Assembly: GCA_944381935.1 (NCBI GenBank) | Contig: CALWMN010000002.1 | Span: 124,001 to 188,000 of the forward strand | DNA from: an uncultured Mediterraneibacter sp. | GTDB lineage: Bacteria > Bacillota > Clostridia > Lachnospirales > Lachnospiraceae | Reading direction: 5' to 3' | DNA length: 64,000 nucleotides | Shown: piece after piece, positions 1-9,688 of the stretch | Layout of the letters: each line of letters starts with the position of its first letter | Position numbering within the stretch: position 1 is the first letter of the stretch | Program-made: the position numbers and the translations under genes | Notes under the pieces: generated by a model | The model's database searches: none | What the model was told of the DNA's origin: nothing | What the model saw: only the letters and a program-made list of their open reading frames with translations

Positions 1-630
1 TGTCCCTTTATCCTGTACAATGTGACGCCGGAAATGTTTGCCCAGCTCGACGCGTGGTACCCTGGGCGGTTCAAAATCGAATACAACCGGGACTATGCAG
101 ACTACGTCTATGAGACGGAGAAGCTTGCCACGCTGGCAGGGAAGAAGCTGCACGGGAAACGGAACCATATCAACAAATTCAAGGTGCTCTATCCGGACTG
201 GTCATATGAATCCTTAAGTGACGACAATGTGGAAGGATGTTTCCAGATGGCGCTGAAGTGGAGGAACCAGAACGGATGTGAGGAGGATCCCGAGAAAAAT
301 ACGGAGATGTGTGTGACGCTCAACTCTTTGCGCCTGTACAAAGAACTGGGACTTACAGGCGGCGTCCTGAGGAGAGGTGGGGAGATTGTAGCATTTACTG
401 CCGGGGAGCCGCTCTGCGACGATACATTTGTAGTCCATATCGAGAAAGCATTTTCTGACGTGGAGGGAGCCTATCCGATGATCAACCAGCAGTTCGTACA
501 GCATGAATGTATGGGGTTTAAGTATGTGAACAGAGAGGACGATACAGGCGCAGAGGGACTCAGAAAGGCGAAGCTCTCATACCGGCCTGCCTTTCTGGAG
601 GAAAAGGGAATTGTAAAAGAAATGGAGTGA
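1..630 (+). CDS. DUF2156 domain protein (phosphatidylglycerol lysyltransferase C-terminal-like), 5' end missing
   Basis: The reading frame is open from base 1, so the gene begins upstream of the window; 209 residues are visible. The sequence resembles the DUF2156 fold, a GNAT-like module found alone or as the C-terminal part of aminoacyl-phosphatidylglycerol synthases. Supporting segments are the basic LHGKRNHINKF stretch, the GGVLRRGGEIVAFTAGE strand pair and the closing YVNREDD/GLRKAKLSYRPAF block, which are typical of this family. No membrane span is present in the visible part. The stop lies 5 bases before the next gene's preferred ATG, so the two are probably co-transcribed. The substrate cannot be told from sequence; stand-alone DUF2156 proteins are mostly uncharacterised. 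Confidence 0.8.
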   Translation, partial: CPFILYNVTPEMFAQLDAWYPGRFKIEYNRDYADYVYETEKLATLAGKKLHGKRNHINKFKVLYPDWSYESLSDDNVEGCFQMALKWRNQNGCEEDPEKNTEMCVTLNSLRLYKELGLTGGVLRRGGEIVAFTAGEPLCDDTFVVHIEKAFSDVEGAYPMINQQFVQHECMGFKYVNREDDTGAEGLRKAKLSYRPAFLEEKGIVKEME

Positions 631-635
631 CAGCG

Positions 636-1829
636 ATGATATCGAAAAAAATGGAAAACATGGTGGCAAACAGTTCGGCGATCCGTGCGATGTTCGAGGA
701 GGGGAACCGTCTGGCAAAGATTTACGGGGCGGAGAACGTCTATGATTTCAGTCTTGGAAATCCCAATGTACCCGCACCGGAATCTGTGAAAAAAGCGATC
801 ATACAGCTCCTTGAAGAGGAAGATCCTGTTGTCCTCCACGGGTATACGAGCAGCAATGCCGGATATGAAGATGTGCGTGAGGCGGTCGCATCCTCCTTAA
901 ACGAACGGTTCGGAACAAACTTTTCGGGGGATAATATTACGATGACTGTGGGAGCAGCAGGCGGACTGAACGTGATCTTTAAGGCATTGCTTAACCCGGG
1001 AGATGAAGTGATCACATTTGTACCTTATTTTGGAGAGTACAGAAGCTATGTAAACAATTATGACGGCGTGCTTGTCGAGATTTCTCCCGACACTTCCACC
1101 TTCCAGCCGAAGCTGGACGAGTTTGAACAGAAGATTACACCGAAGACAAAAGCCGTGATTGTAAATACGCCGAACAATCCGACAGGAGTCGTATATTCGG
1201 AAGATACGATCAAAAAGATGGCTGCCATACTGGAAAAGAAACAGAAGGAGTACGGCACGGACATCTACCTGATCTCGGACGAGCCTTACAGGGAGCTTGC
1301 CTATGACGGCGTGGAGGTCCCCTATCTTACGAAATACTATGCAAACACGGTTGTCGGGTATTCCTACAGCAAATCCCTGTCGCTTCCGGGAGAGCGTATC
1401 GGTTATCTTGTGATCCCTGGCGAGGCGGCTGACAGTGAGAATCTGATCGCGGCGGCAAATGTCGCCACGAGAATACTTGGCTTTGTCAATGCCCCGACAC
1501 TTCAGCAGAAAGTGGTAAAGGCATGCCTGAATGAGAAAACCGACGTCTCTTTCTATGACAGGAACAGGGAGACGCTGTATCATGGATTAAGAGAGCTGGG
1601 GTTTGAGTGCATCAAGCCGGAGGGAGCATTTTATCTTTTTGTGAAATCTCCCGTAGAGGACGAAAAAGCGTTCTGTGCCGCGGCAAAGAAATATAACATT
1701 CTCCTTGTCCCGGGAAGCTCCTTCGGATGCCCGGGATATGTCAGGATCGCATATTGTGTCGCCTATGGGACAATTGTCAATTCCCTGCCTGAATTTGCCA
1801 AACTGGCAAAGGAATACCGGGCGGATTGA
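636..1829 (+). CDS. PLP-dependent class I/II aminotransferase
   Basis: This 397-residue protein is a fold-type I aminotransferase. It shows the NTPNNPTG substrate-loop motif, an SDEPYREL segment holding the PLP-contacting Asp and Tyr, the Schiff-base lysine in YSYSKSLSLPGERIGY (Lys246 by my count) and a C-terminal RIAY arginine. The start is set at ATG 636, eight bases after a GGAG; a GTG at 627 overlapping the previous stop is possible but poorly spaced. It sits between the DUF2156 gene and hisC, 30 bases before the latter. The amino-acid substrate is not predictable; aspartate/aromatic-type aminotransferases look like this. Confidence is high for the family and low for the substrate. Confidence 0.9.
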   Translation: MISKKMENMVANSSAIRAMFEEGNRLAKIYGAENVYDFSLGNPNVPAPESVKKAIIQLLEEEDPVVLHGYTSSNAGYEDVREAVASSLNERFGTNFSGDNITMTVGAAGGLNVIFKALLNPGDEVITFVPYFGEYRSYVNNYDGVLVEISPDTSTFQPKLDEFEQKITPKTKAVIVNTPNNPTGVVYSEDTIKKMAAILEKKQKEYGTDIYLISDEPYRELAYDGVEVPYLTKYYANTVVGYSYSKSLSLPGERIGYLVIPGEAADSENLIAAANVATRILGFVNAPTLQQKVVKACLNEKTDVSFYDRNRETLYHGLRELGFECIKPEGAFYLFVKSPVEDEKAFCAAAKKYNILLVPGSSFGCPGYVRIAYCVAYGTIVNSLPEFAKLAKEYRAD

Positions 1830-1859
1830 GCAGGATAGACAGGACAGGAGAACAATACG

Positions 1860-2924
1860 ATGGCTTTACGGCAAGAATTAGCGGAAAAAATACGAAGGAC
1901 GGAACCATATGTTCCTGGCGAACAGCCGCAGGACAAGGTGATTAAGCTGAACACGAATGAAAATCCATATCCGCCCGCCCCCGGGGTGCAGGAGGCCTTA
2001 CGGACTATGGATGCAGACCGGTTCAGGCTCTATCCGGACCCCGGCGCCCACATGCTGACAAAAGCGCTTGCCGGCCGTTACGGCGTGGGAGAAGACCAGG
2101 TATTTGCCGGTGTGGGCTCAGACGATGTGCTTGCCATGTGTTTCCTTACATTCTTCACCTCCGGCAGGCCGGTCCTTTTCCCGGATATTACATACTCTTT
2201 TTATAAAGTATGGGCAGAACTCTACCGGATTCCATATATTTGCCCGGTACTTGACCAGGATTTCCGTCTCGTGCGGGAAGATTATTACAGGGAGAACGGC
2301 GGGATCATTTTCCCGAACCCCAATGCTCCTACTGCCATTTATGAGGACCTGGGCTTTGTGGAGGATATTCTGTCGCACAATAGGGATTCTGTTGTGATCG
2401 TAGACGAGGCCTATATCGATTTTGCAGGTCCCTCAGCATTGGAGCTGATTAACAAGTATGACAACCTGATTGTGGTCCAGACTTTCTCAAAGGCAAGAAG
2501 CATGGCAGGAATGAGGATTGGATATGCGATTTCCAACCCGGATCTGATCCGGTGCTTAAACGATATCAAATACTCGTTTAATTCCTACACCATGAGCCAG
2601 GCGGCCATTCTGTGCGGTACAGAGGCGGTGAAGGATGAAGCATATTTCCAAGAGGGGATCCGTAAGATAGTAGAGACAAGAGAATGGGCGAAGGGCGAGC
2701 TGAGAAAGCTGGGATTCCTTTTCCCGGAGGCGAAGGCGAACTTTATCTTTGCGAGACACCCAAAGTATGATGCCGGAGAGCTGTTTGAGGCTCTGAAAAA
2801 AAATAATATTTATGTAAGACACTGGAACGATGGGAGAATCGGACAATATCTCAGGATCACGGTCGGCACGGAAAAAGAAATGAAAGTATTGTTTGATTTC
2901 CTGAGAGAATATATAATGAAATAA
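1860..2924 (+). CDS. hisC: Histidinol-phosphate aminotransferase (HisC family)
   Basis: HisC converts imidazole-acetol phosphate and glutamate to histidinol phosphate in histidine synthesis. The 354-residue protein has the family's KLNTNENPYPPAP start, the PNPNAPT loop, the VDEAYIDF segment and the PLP lysine in TFSKARSMAGMRIGY (Lys211). Length is normal. The ATG at 1860 follows an AGGAG. It is separated from other his genes and lies in a row with another aminotransferase and an exporter, so a related activity (for example threonine-phosphate decarboxylase-like or aromatic aminotransferase) cannot be excluded. The next gene starts 14 bases downstream, which suggests one operon. Confidence 0.85.
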   Translation: MALRQELAEKIRRTEPYVPGEQPQDKVIKLNTNENPYPPAPGVQEALRTMDADRFRLYPDPGAHMLTKALAGRYGVGEDQVFAGVGSDDVLAMCFLTFFTSGRPVLFPDITYSFYKVWAELYRIPYICPVLDQDFRLVREDYYRENGGIIFPNPNAPTAIYEDLGFVEDILSHNRDSVVIVDEAYIDFAGPSALELINKYDNLIVVQTFSKARSMAGMRIGYAISNPDLIRCLNDIKYSFNSYTMSQAAILCGTEAVKDEAYFQEGIRKIVETREWAKGELRKLGFLFPEAKANFIFARHPKYDAGELFEALKKNNIYVRHWNDGRIGQYLRITVGTEKEMKVLFDFLREYIMK

Positions 2925-2938
2925 GGAGAATTATATTT

Positions 2939-3448
2939 ATGAGTGAAGCTATGATAGACTGGCTGGTCACGAACCTTGGGGGAAAGATCAGTAAAGAGTT
3001 GATTGCATTTATCATTTCAATGGTACCGATCCTGGAACTAAGGGGAGGGCTTCTGGCAGCCGGTCCGGCTATTCTGGATATTCCCATGTGGCAGGCGATT
3101 CCGATCTGTGTGATCGGCAATCTTGTCCCGATCCCTTTTATCCTGCTTCTGATCACAAAGATATTTGACTGGATGAAAGGGACCAGGAAGCTCAAGCCCA
3201 TAGTTGAGAAGCTGGAAAAGAAGGCGCTGAGCAAGAGTGACCAGATCGAGAAATATGAGTTCTGGGGACTTATGATCTTTGTTGGGATTCCGCTTCCGGG
3301 AACGGGGGCGTGGACGGGAGCACTGATCGCGGCCCTTCTGGGCATCCGCTTCCGGAAAGCATTTCCGGCAATTGTGTTGGGAGTATGCCTCGCAGCGTTT
3401 ATCATGACAGTGCTCTCATATGGAGTGCTGGGACTTCTGTTCAAATAA
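2939..3448 (+). CDS. Small multidrug export protein family (COG2426) membrane protein
   Basis: This 169-residue protein has about four hydrophobic helices and matches the putative small multidrug export family. Typical pieces are the N-terminal SKELIAFIISMVPILELRGG stretch and the GIPLPGTGAWTGALIAALLG helix. It should sit in the cytoplasmic membrane. The family name comes from distant similarity; no substrate is established. AAGGAG precedes the ATG at 2939. It follows hisC by 14 bases and probably shares its transcript. Confidence 0.8.
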   Translation: MSEAMIDWLVTNLGGKISKELIAFIISMVPILELRGGLLAAGPAILDIPMWQAIPICVIGNLVPIPFILLLITKIFDWMKGTRKLKPIVEKLEKKALSKSDQIEKYEFWGLMIFVGIPLPGTGAWTGALIAALLGIRFRKAFPAIVLGVCLAAFIMTVLSYGVLGLLFK

Positions 3449-3493
3449 ATGTAATTGCCAGGAATCATTTCAGCGGAAAGGGGAGATGCAACG

Positions 3494-3946
3494 ATGCTTA
3501 TGAAAAACAGTGAGGAAAAGAGAAACACGGCATGGAGGACTGTCATGACAGTATCCTCGGTCCTGATTGTGATTGTCGTCGTCTTTTTCATCACCAAACT
3601 GTTTACAGCGAATCCGATGGAGGGGACCTGGATAAGCGACGAGGGAGACGTGGTGATGGAGATCCGGGATGACGGAACCCTCTCTCTTGGGAAAAACGCA
3701 GAAAAAGCGGGTTTTACTGCGACGACAGATTACACGGTAGACAAAAAGACCAAGGTGTTCACCGTGCATGTCAATGAAAATGAGATAACCGAGCAGGCAG
3801 AACAGCTCGACGGCTCCGTAACGGAGGATATGATACGGGAGATGCTGGAATCGATGGAAGGGACATACGACTACAGCATTGACCGCAATACACTGACCCT
3901 GACGGAACGGGAATATGGAAGCCAGATGACATTTGAAAGAGAATAA
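3494..3946 (+). CDS. Membrane-anchored hypothetical protein (DUF5640-like beta-rich domain)
   Basis: This 150-residue protein has one N-terminal membrane helix (about residues 14-36, rich in Val/Ile/Phe) followed by an outside domain. That domain starts with GTWISDEGDVVMEIRDDGTLSLG, a pattern seen in lipocalin-like or DUF5640-type domains of clostridial surface proteins. The start is placed at ATG 3494, eight bases after GGGGAG at 3480-3485. A longer frame from 3455 lacks a ribosome site. No catalytic motif is visible and the function is unknown. It is the last gene before a hairpin terminator. Confidence 0.65.
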   Translation: MLMKNSEEKRNTAWRTVMTVSSVLIVIVVVFFITKLFTANPMEGTWISDEGDVVMEIRDDGTLSLGKNAEKAGFTATTDYTVDKKTKVFTVHVNENEITEQAEQLDGSVTEDMIREMLESMEGTYDYSIDRNTLTLTEREYGSQMTFERE

Positions 3947-3972
3947 CTGCGGTGCGGCCGCATCAGGACAGG

Positions 3973-3999
3973 AGAGTTCCGGCATGCGGGACTCTTTTG
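3973..3999 (+). terminator. Rho-independent terminator after the first operon
   Basis: AGAGTTCC pairs with GGGACTCT (one G-U pair) around a short loop and is followed by TTTTG. It lies between the anchored protein and ispG. Confidence 0.55.
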
Positions 4000-4045
4000 T
4001 GCTTACAGATACAGAGAAACAGATTTATCAGGAGGAGGGATGACA

Positions 4046-5101
4046 ATGTACAGAGAGCAGACGAAGGAAATCTCCATCGGGGATGTCAGGATCGGAGGGA
4101 CAAACCCTGTTGCCATTCAGTCCATGACGAATACACGGACAGAGGACGCCGCGGCTACCGTGGAACAGATCCTGCGCCTTGAGGCTGCGGGATGCCAGAT
4201 CATCCGCTGTGCCGTTCCGACAATGGAGGCAGCGGAATCTTTCCGCGAAATCAAGAAGAAGATTCACATCCCGCTCGTAGCAGACATTCATTTTGATTAC
4301 AGGCTGGCAATCGCCGCAATTGAAAACGGCGCAGATAAGATTCGGATAAACCCGGGAAATATCGGGTCCGGGGAGAAGGTGCAGGCGGTAGTCGATGCGG
4401 CGAAGGAGCGCCGGGTCCCGATCCGCGTCGGGGTAAACAGCGGTTCTCTGGAAAAGCATCTTCTGGAAAAGTACGGCGGCGTCACGGCAGAGGGAATTGT
4501 GGAGAGCGCCCTGGATAAGGTGAAAATGATCGAGGAGATGGGATATGACAATCTGGTCGTGAGCATCAAGTCCTCGGACGTTATGATGTGTGTCAGGGCA
4601 CATGAGCTGATGGCAGAACAGTGCCCGTATCCTTTGCATGTCGGCATTACGGAATCCGGGACGGTGTATTCCGGGAATGTAAAATCATCCGTAGGGTTGG
4701 GGATCATCCTCCATGAAGGGATAGGGAATACGGTCCGCGTGTCGCTGACAGGCGATCCGGCGGAAGAGGTCAGGACGGCAAAGCTGATCCTGAAGACGCT
4801 GGGACTGCGAAAAGGCGGGATCGAGGTCGTATCCTGCCCCACCTGCGGACGGACCAAGATCGACCTTATCGACCTGGCAAACCGGGTAGAGAAAATGGTG
4901 GAGGATATCCCGCTGGATCTTAAAGTTGCGGTGATGGGATGTGCGGTGAACGGTCCGGGGGAAGCCAAAGAAGCGGATATCGGGATCGCCGGCGGCGTCG
5001 GCGAGGGACTGTTGATCAGGAAAGGGCAGATTGTAAAGAAAGTGAAGGAAGAAGAGCTTCTTAACACTTTGCGTCAGGAGTTGTTGAATTGGAACAGGTA
5101 A
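4046..5101 (+). CDS. ispG: 4-hydroxy-3-methylbut-2-enyl diphosphate synthase (IspG/GcpE)
   Basis: IspG is the iron-sulfur enzyme of the non-mevalonate isoprenoid pathway that turns MEcPP into HMBPP. The 351-residue protein shows the TIM-barrel start IGGTNPVAIQSMTNTRTED, the repeated VADIHFDYRLA and VSIKSSD segments, and the cluster-binding end with SCPTCGR and VMGCAVNGPGE, whose cysteines and Glu bind the 4Fe-4S cluster. ATG 4046 is preferred because GGAGGAGG at 4031-4038 gives about seven bases of spacing; the ATG at 4040 would be almost on top of it. Its 3' end overlaps polC by 13 bases. Another gene of the same pathway, ispF, lies at 38.4 kb. Confidence 0.95.
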   Translation: MYREQTKEISIGDVRIGGTNPVAIQSMTNTRTEDAAATVEQILRLEAAGCQIIRCAVPTMEAAESFREIKKKIHIPLVADIHFDYRLAIAAIENGADKIRINPGNIGSGEKVQAVVDAAKERRVPIRVGVNSGSLEKHLLEKYGGVTAEGIVESALDKVKMIEEMGYDNLVVSIKSSDVMMCVRAHELMAEQCPYPLHVGITESGTVYSGNVKSSVGLGIILHEGIGNTVRVSLTGDPAEEVRTAKLILKTLGLRKGGIEVVSCPTCGRTKIDLIDLANRVEKMVEDIPLDLKVAVMGCAVNGPGEAKEADIGIAGGVGEGLLIRKGQIVKKVKEEELLNTLRQELLNWNR

Positions 5102-8100
5102 AAAACGAGAGGGCATTTTTTCATGTTTTTCCTACATTGAAGGTTGAGGATGATATCCAGATACTTTTTACAGATGTGGAGGTAAAGAAGATCACGACGA
5201 ACTCACGCCGTGATTTTCTCCGCGTACATATTTTCAGCCGGCATCTGATCCAGAAAAAGCAGATATGGCAGATGGAGCAGAAAATTAAGGAACAGCTTTT
5301 CGGCAGGGCCCAGGTCTGTGTGCACATTGAAGAGAAGTATGCGCTCTCCGGGCAGTATACCCCGAAAGTACTCCTGGGGGAATACAGGGAAAGTATCATA
5401 CAGGAACTCAGAGAGACGAGCGTTCTTGCCGCTAATATGTTTGCCCAGGCGGATATCCGGTTTGAGGAAGGGGATGTAATAGAGCTGGGACTGCTTGATA
5501 CGATTGTATCGGAGGGGCGCAGGGACGAGATCTTAAGCTACCTGGAAGAACTCTTTAAGAAGCGGTTTGGGATGGAGGCCGATATCCGTATCTCATACCG
5601 CCATGCGGAGAATGACAGAAACAGGGAGTACGATGAGCAGAGAGTTCAGCAGGAGATCAATGCGATCTTTGAGAGAAGAGCGGTGCAAAGGAGAGGGGCT
5701 GCTGACGGGAAGGAGAAAGACTCAGGAGAAAAGGCAGGAGAGAAAAACGGAGTGTCCCGCAGCGGTTCCCTGAAGGGAAGGAGCGGGAACGGAAGAGGAA
5801 AAGGCGCAGGGAAATCGTCCGGGAACAAGGAGTTCCGAAAGAAAGATTTCTATCGCCCGGTTAAGACAGGGGATGACCCGAACCTCATCTATGGGCGGAA
5901 TTTTGAGGATGAGCCTGTGGCACTGGAGCAGGTTGTGGCAGAGGTAGGGGAAATCACCATACATGGGAAGATCATCAGCTTTGATACACGGGAGATCCGG
6001 AATGAGAAGACGATTATTATGTTCGCAGTGACAGATTTTACGGACACAATTATGGTGAAGATGTTTACCCGCAACGATCAGCTCACGGAGATACTGGGTG
6101 AGCTGAAAAAGGGCGTCTTTGTAAAGATAAAGGGCGTCACCACGATCGATAAATTTGACGGGGAACTTATCATCGGATCTGTCACAGGGATCAAAAAGAT
6201 CGGGGATTTTACGGTTTCAAGAAAGGACTTAAGCCCGGTCAAACGCGTGGAGCTCCACTGCCATACGAAGATGAGCGATATGGACGGGGTGTCTGAGGTG
6301 AAGGATATCGTGAAACGGGCCCACGACTGGGGGCACCCTGCAATTGCCATAACGGACCACGGAGTCGCTCAGGCCTTTCCGGATGCGAATCATTATATCG
6401 AGACACTGGATAAAGACGACCCCTTTAAAGTCATCTACGGCGTGGAGGGATATGTGGTGGACGACCTGACGGATATCGCAGTGAACCCGGAAGGCCAGAC
6501 TCTGGATGACGTGTTCGTGGTATTCGATATCGAGACGACGGGATTCAGCGCCGTCCAGGACAGGATCATTGAGATCGGTGCGGTGAAAGTTGTAAACGGT
6601 GCGGTTACAGACCGGTTCAGTACTTTTGTCAATCCCCAGAGGCCGATCCCGTTTGAGATCACGAACCTGACCAGCATCACCGATGAGATGGTGATGGGGC
6701 AGCCTTCCATAGAAACGGTGCTGCCTCAGTTCCTTGAATTTGTCGGGGACGGGGTGCTGGTGGCGCATAATGCAGGGTTCGACGTCGGGTTTATTGAGCA
6801 GAACTGCCGGGAGCTGGGGATCGGGCAGAAGTTCACATATGTGGATACGGTCGCTATGGCAAGGGTGCTTCTCCCGACCCTCTCAAAATATAAACTGAAT
6901 CTTGTGGCGAAAGCGCTGGGGATCTCCCTGGAGAACCACCACCGGGCAGTGGATGATGCAAAGGCGACGGCGGAGATTTTCGTGAAGTTCGTGGAGATGC
7001 TCAAAGATGCGCACATCACAACGCTCGAGGAGATGAACCGTTTTGGCGACCGCAACGTGAACGCCATCAGGAAAATGGCGACGCACCATATTATCATCCT
7101 GGCAAAGAATGATATCGGCAGATACAACCTTTACCAGCTGATCACAGAGTCCCATCTGACTTATTATGCAAGGCGTCCCAGGATTCCCAAGAGCCTCCTG
7201 AACGAACACAGGGAGGGGCTTATCATCGGAAGTGCCTGTGAGGCGGGGGAACTCTACCAGGCAGTCCTGGAGAACCGTTCTGCAGAGCAGATCGCCCGCT
7301 TGGCGGACTTCTACGACTATTATGAGATACAGCCAGTGGGAAATAACCGCTTCATGGTCGAAAGCGACCGGACGCCGGATGTGAACAGCGTGGAAGATCT
7401 TCAGGAGTTAAACCGCCGGATTGTGGAACTGGGAGAGGAGTTCAAAAAACCTGTTGTGGCAACCTGCGACGTTCATTTTCTTGACCCGGAGGATGAGGTA
7501 TACCGGCGGATCATCATGGCAGGGAAGGGATTTGATGACGCGGACACCCAGCCGCCCCTTTTCCTTCGGACAACAGAGGAGATGCTGGATGAATTTGCTT
7601 ATCTCGGCTCGGCGAAGGCGAGAGAGATCGTGATAGACAACCCGAATAAGATCGCAGGGATGGTGGAGAAGATCTCCCCGGTCAACCCGAATAAGTGCCC
7701 GCCTGTCATTGAGAACTCAGACCAGGAGCTGAGGGACATCTGTTACCGCAGGGCACATGAGATGTACGGGGAGGACCTGCCTGAGCAGGTCTCGGGGCGA
7801 CTGGAGAAGGAGCTTAATTCCATTATATCCAACGGATACGCGGTTATGTATATCATCGCCCAGAAGCTTGTGTGGAAATCGAATGAGGACGGTTATCTGG
7901 TCGGGTCGCGGGGGTCGGTCGGGTCGTCCTTTGTGGCAACGATGTCAGGGATAACGGAGGTGAATCCCTTAAGTCCGCACTATTACTGTAAGAAATGCCA
8001 CTACAGCGATTTTGAGTCAGAGGAGGTCCGCGCATATGCAGGGGGTTGCGGCTTTGATATGCCGGATAAGAACTGCCCGGTATGCGGGGAAAAGCTGGTG

Positions 8101-9627
8101 AAAGCCGGCTTTGATATTCCATTCGAGACGTTCCTCGGATTCAAAGGCGACAAGGAGCCGGACATTGACCTGAACTTTTCGGGAGATTATCAGGCAAAGG
8201 CACACAAATATACAGAGGTCCTGTTTGGGGAGGGGCATACGTTCAAGGCAGGAACCATCGGAACGCTGGCGGACAAGACGGCATATGGATTCGTCAAAAA
8301 CTATTACGAGGACCATGAGCAGAGAAAGCGCAGATGTGAGATCGAGAGGATCACGGAAGGGTGTACGGGAATCCGAAGAAGCACGGGGCAGCATCCGGGA
8401 GGCATTGTCGTCCTTCCCCACGGGCACAGCATCAATGAGTTTACGCCGGTGCAGCATCCGGCGAACGATATGGAGTGCGGGATTATCACGACCCATTTTG
8501 ATTATCACTCCATTGACCACAACCTGCTGAAGCTTGATATCCTGGGGCATGATGATCCGACGATGATCCGTACCCTGGAGGACTATATCACTTCTGATGC
8601 AATGGACAATGAATACAATGAGGATAACCCGTTTATCGCCACCGAGATCCCCCTTGACGATGAGCAGGTGATCGAATTATTCCACGGGACAGAAGTCCTC
8701 GGGATCAAACCGGAAGATATCGACGGCTGCAGGCTGGGATGTCTTGGGATCCCGGAGTTTGGCACGGATTTTGTCATTCAGATGGTGGAGGATACGAAGC
8801 CGCAGACGCTGTCAGACCTGATCCGGATCTCTGGTCTGTCCCACGGGACGAATGTGTGGCTGGGGAATGCCCAGGAGCTTGTAAAATCAGGAAAGGCAAC
8901 AATCTCAACCGCGATCTGTACCCGCGACGATATCATGATCTACCTGATCAATCAGGGGGTGGAGAGTGCCCTGGCATTCACCATAATGGAAAGCGTGCGC
9001 AAGGGCAAAGGGCTGAAGCCTGAATGGGAGGACGCCATGAAGGAGAAGGGGGTGCCTGACTGGTATATCTGGTCCTGTAAGAAGATCAGCTATATGTTCC
9101 CGAAAGCCCATGCGGCGGCATATGTCATGATGGCGTACCGGATTGCCTACTGCAAAATCAACTATCCGCTTGCCTACTACGCGGCGTATTTCGGGATTCG
9201 CGCGGATGCATTTTCCTATGAGATTATGTGTCAGGGAAAGGACAAGCTGGATTATTACATGAAGGATTACAAGAAGAGAAGCGATTCGCTCAGCAAGAAG
9301 GAGCAGGACGTCATGAAGGACATGAAGATCGTACAGGAGATGTATGCGAGAGGGTTTGAGTTTGTGCCGATCGATATCTACCGTGCGAAAGCGAAGATGT
9401 TCCAGATCATCGACGGAAAGCTTATGCCTTCCCTTGCGAGTATAGAAGGAATGGGGGACAAGGCTGCCGAGGCGGTGGAGGAAGCGTCAAAGGACGGTCC
9501 GTATCTGTCCCTCGACGATTTCCGCCAGCGGACAAAAGTCAGCAAGACAGTCATCGACCTGATGGCAGACCTGGGCCTGTTCGGAGATCTGCCCCAGAGC
9601 AATCAACTGTCGCTGTTTGACCTGTAG
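5089..9627 (+). CDS. polC: DNA polymerase III, PolC type (alpha subunit with proofreading exonuclease)
   Basis: PolC is the main replicative polymerase of low-GC Gram-positive bacteria. The 1512-residue protein shows an N-terminal region, a Gly/Lys/Arg-rich linker (about 200-265), an OB-type segment (about 290-370), the PHP domain beginning VELHCHTKMSDMDG (about 387), an inserted DEDD exonuclease starting FDIETTG (Asp480, Glu482), a cysteine zinc-binding region (about 966-1010) and the polymerase motif PDIDLNFSGD (Asp1025, Asp1027). The start is TTG at 5089, eight bases after GGAG and inside the end of ispG, so translation is probably coupled. The linker is long but otherwise the layout is normal. 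Confidence 0.97.
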   Translation: MEQVKNERAFFHVFPTLKVEDDIQILFTDVEVKKITTNSRRDFLRVHIFSRHLIQKKQIWQMEQKIKEQLFGRAQVCVHIEEKYALSGQYTPKVLLGEYRESIIQELRETSVLAANMFAQADIRFEEGDVIELGLLDTIVSEGRRDEILSYLEELFKKRFGMEADIRISYRHAENDRNREYDEQRVQQEINAIFERRAVQRRGAADGKEKDSGEKAGEKNGVSRSGSLKGRSGNGRGKGAGKSSGNKEFRKKDFYRPVKTGDDPNLIYGRNFEDEPVALEQVVAEVGEITIHGKIISFDTREIRNEKTIIMFAVTDFTDTIMVKMFTRNDQLTEILGELKKGVFVKIKGVTTIDKFDGELIIGSVTGIKKIGDFTVSRKDLSPVKRVELHCHTKMSDMDGVSEVKDIVKRAHDWGHPAIAITDHGVAQAFPDANHYIETLDKDDPFKVIYGVEGYVVDDLTDIAVNPEGQTLDDVFVVFDIETTGFSAVQDRIIEIGAVKVVNGAVTDRFSTFVNPQRPIPFEITNLTSITDEMVMGQPSIETVLPQFLEFVGDGVLVAHNAGFDVGFIEQNCRELGIGQKFTYVDTVAMARVLLPTLSKYKLNLVAKALGISLENHHRAVDDAKATAEIFVKFVEMLKDAHITTLEEMNRFGDRNVNAIRKMATHHIIILAKNDIGRYNLYQLITESHLTYYARRPRIPKSLLNEHREGLIIGSACEAGELYQAVLENRSAEQIARLADFYDYYEIQPVGNNRFMVESDRTPDVNSVEDLQELNRRIVELGEEFKKPVVATCDVHFLDPEDEVYRRIIMAGKGFDDADTQPPLFLRTTEEMLDEFAYLGSAKAREIVIDNPNKIAGMVEKISPVNPNKCPPVIENSDQELRDICYRRAHEMYGEDLPEQVSGRLEKELNSIISNGYAVMYIIAQKLVWKSNEDGYLVGSRGSVGSSFVATMSGITEVNPLSPHYYCKKCHYSDFESEEVRAYAGGCGFDMPDKNCPVCGEKLVKAGFDIPFETFLGFKGDKEPDIDLNFSGDYQAKAHKYTEVLFGEGHTFKAGTIGTLADKTAYGFVKNYYEDHEQRKRRCEIERITEGCTGIRRSTGQHPGGIVVLPHGHSINEFTPVQHPANDMECGIITTHFDYHSIDHNLLKLDILGHDDPTMIRTLEDYITSDAMDNEYNEDNPFIATEIPLDDEQVIELFHGTEVLGIKPEDIDGCRLGCLGIPEFGTDFVIQMVEDTKPQTLSDLIRISGLSHGTNVWLGNAQELVKSGKATISTAICTRDDIMIYLINQGVESALAFTIMESVRKGKGLKPEWEDAMKEKGVPDWYIWSCKKISYMFPKAHAAAYVMMAYRIAYCKINYPLAYYAAYFGIRADAFSYEIMCQGKDKLDYYMKDYKKRSDSLSKKEQDVMKDMKIVQEMYARGFEFVPIDIYRAKAKMFQIIDGKLMPSLASIEGMGDKAAEAVEEASKDGPYLSLDDFRQRTKVSKTVIDLMADLGLFGDLPQSNQLSLFDL

Positions 9628-9648
9628 CCAGGGGAACGATACGAATAG

Positions 9649-9682
9649 AAAAGGACAGCATATCAATGCGTGCTGTCCTTTT
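9649..9682. terminator. Bidirectional terminator between polC and the sigma-factor operon
   Basis: A perfect 12-base stem (AAAAGGACAGCA / TGCTGTCCTTTT) with a 10-base loop has an A-run on one side and a T-run on the other. It can end transcripts from both converging genes. Confidence 0.9.
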
Positions 9683-9688
9683 CTCTGC

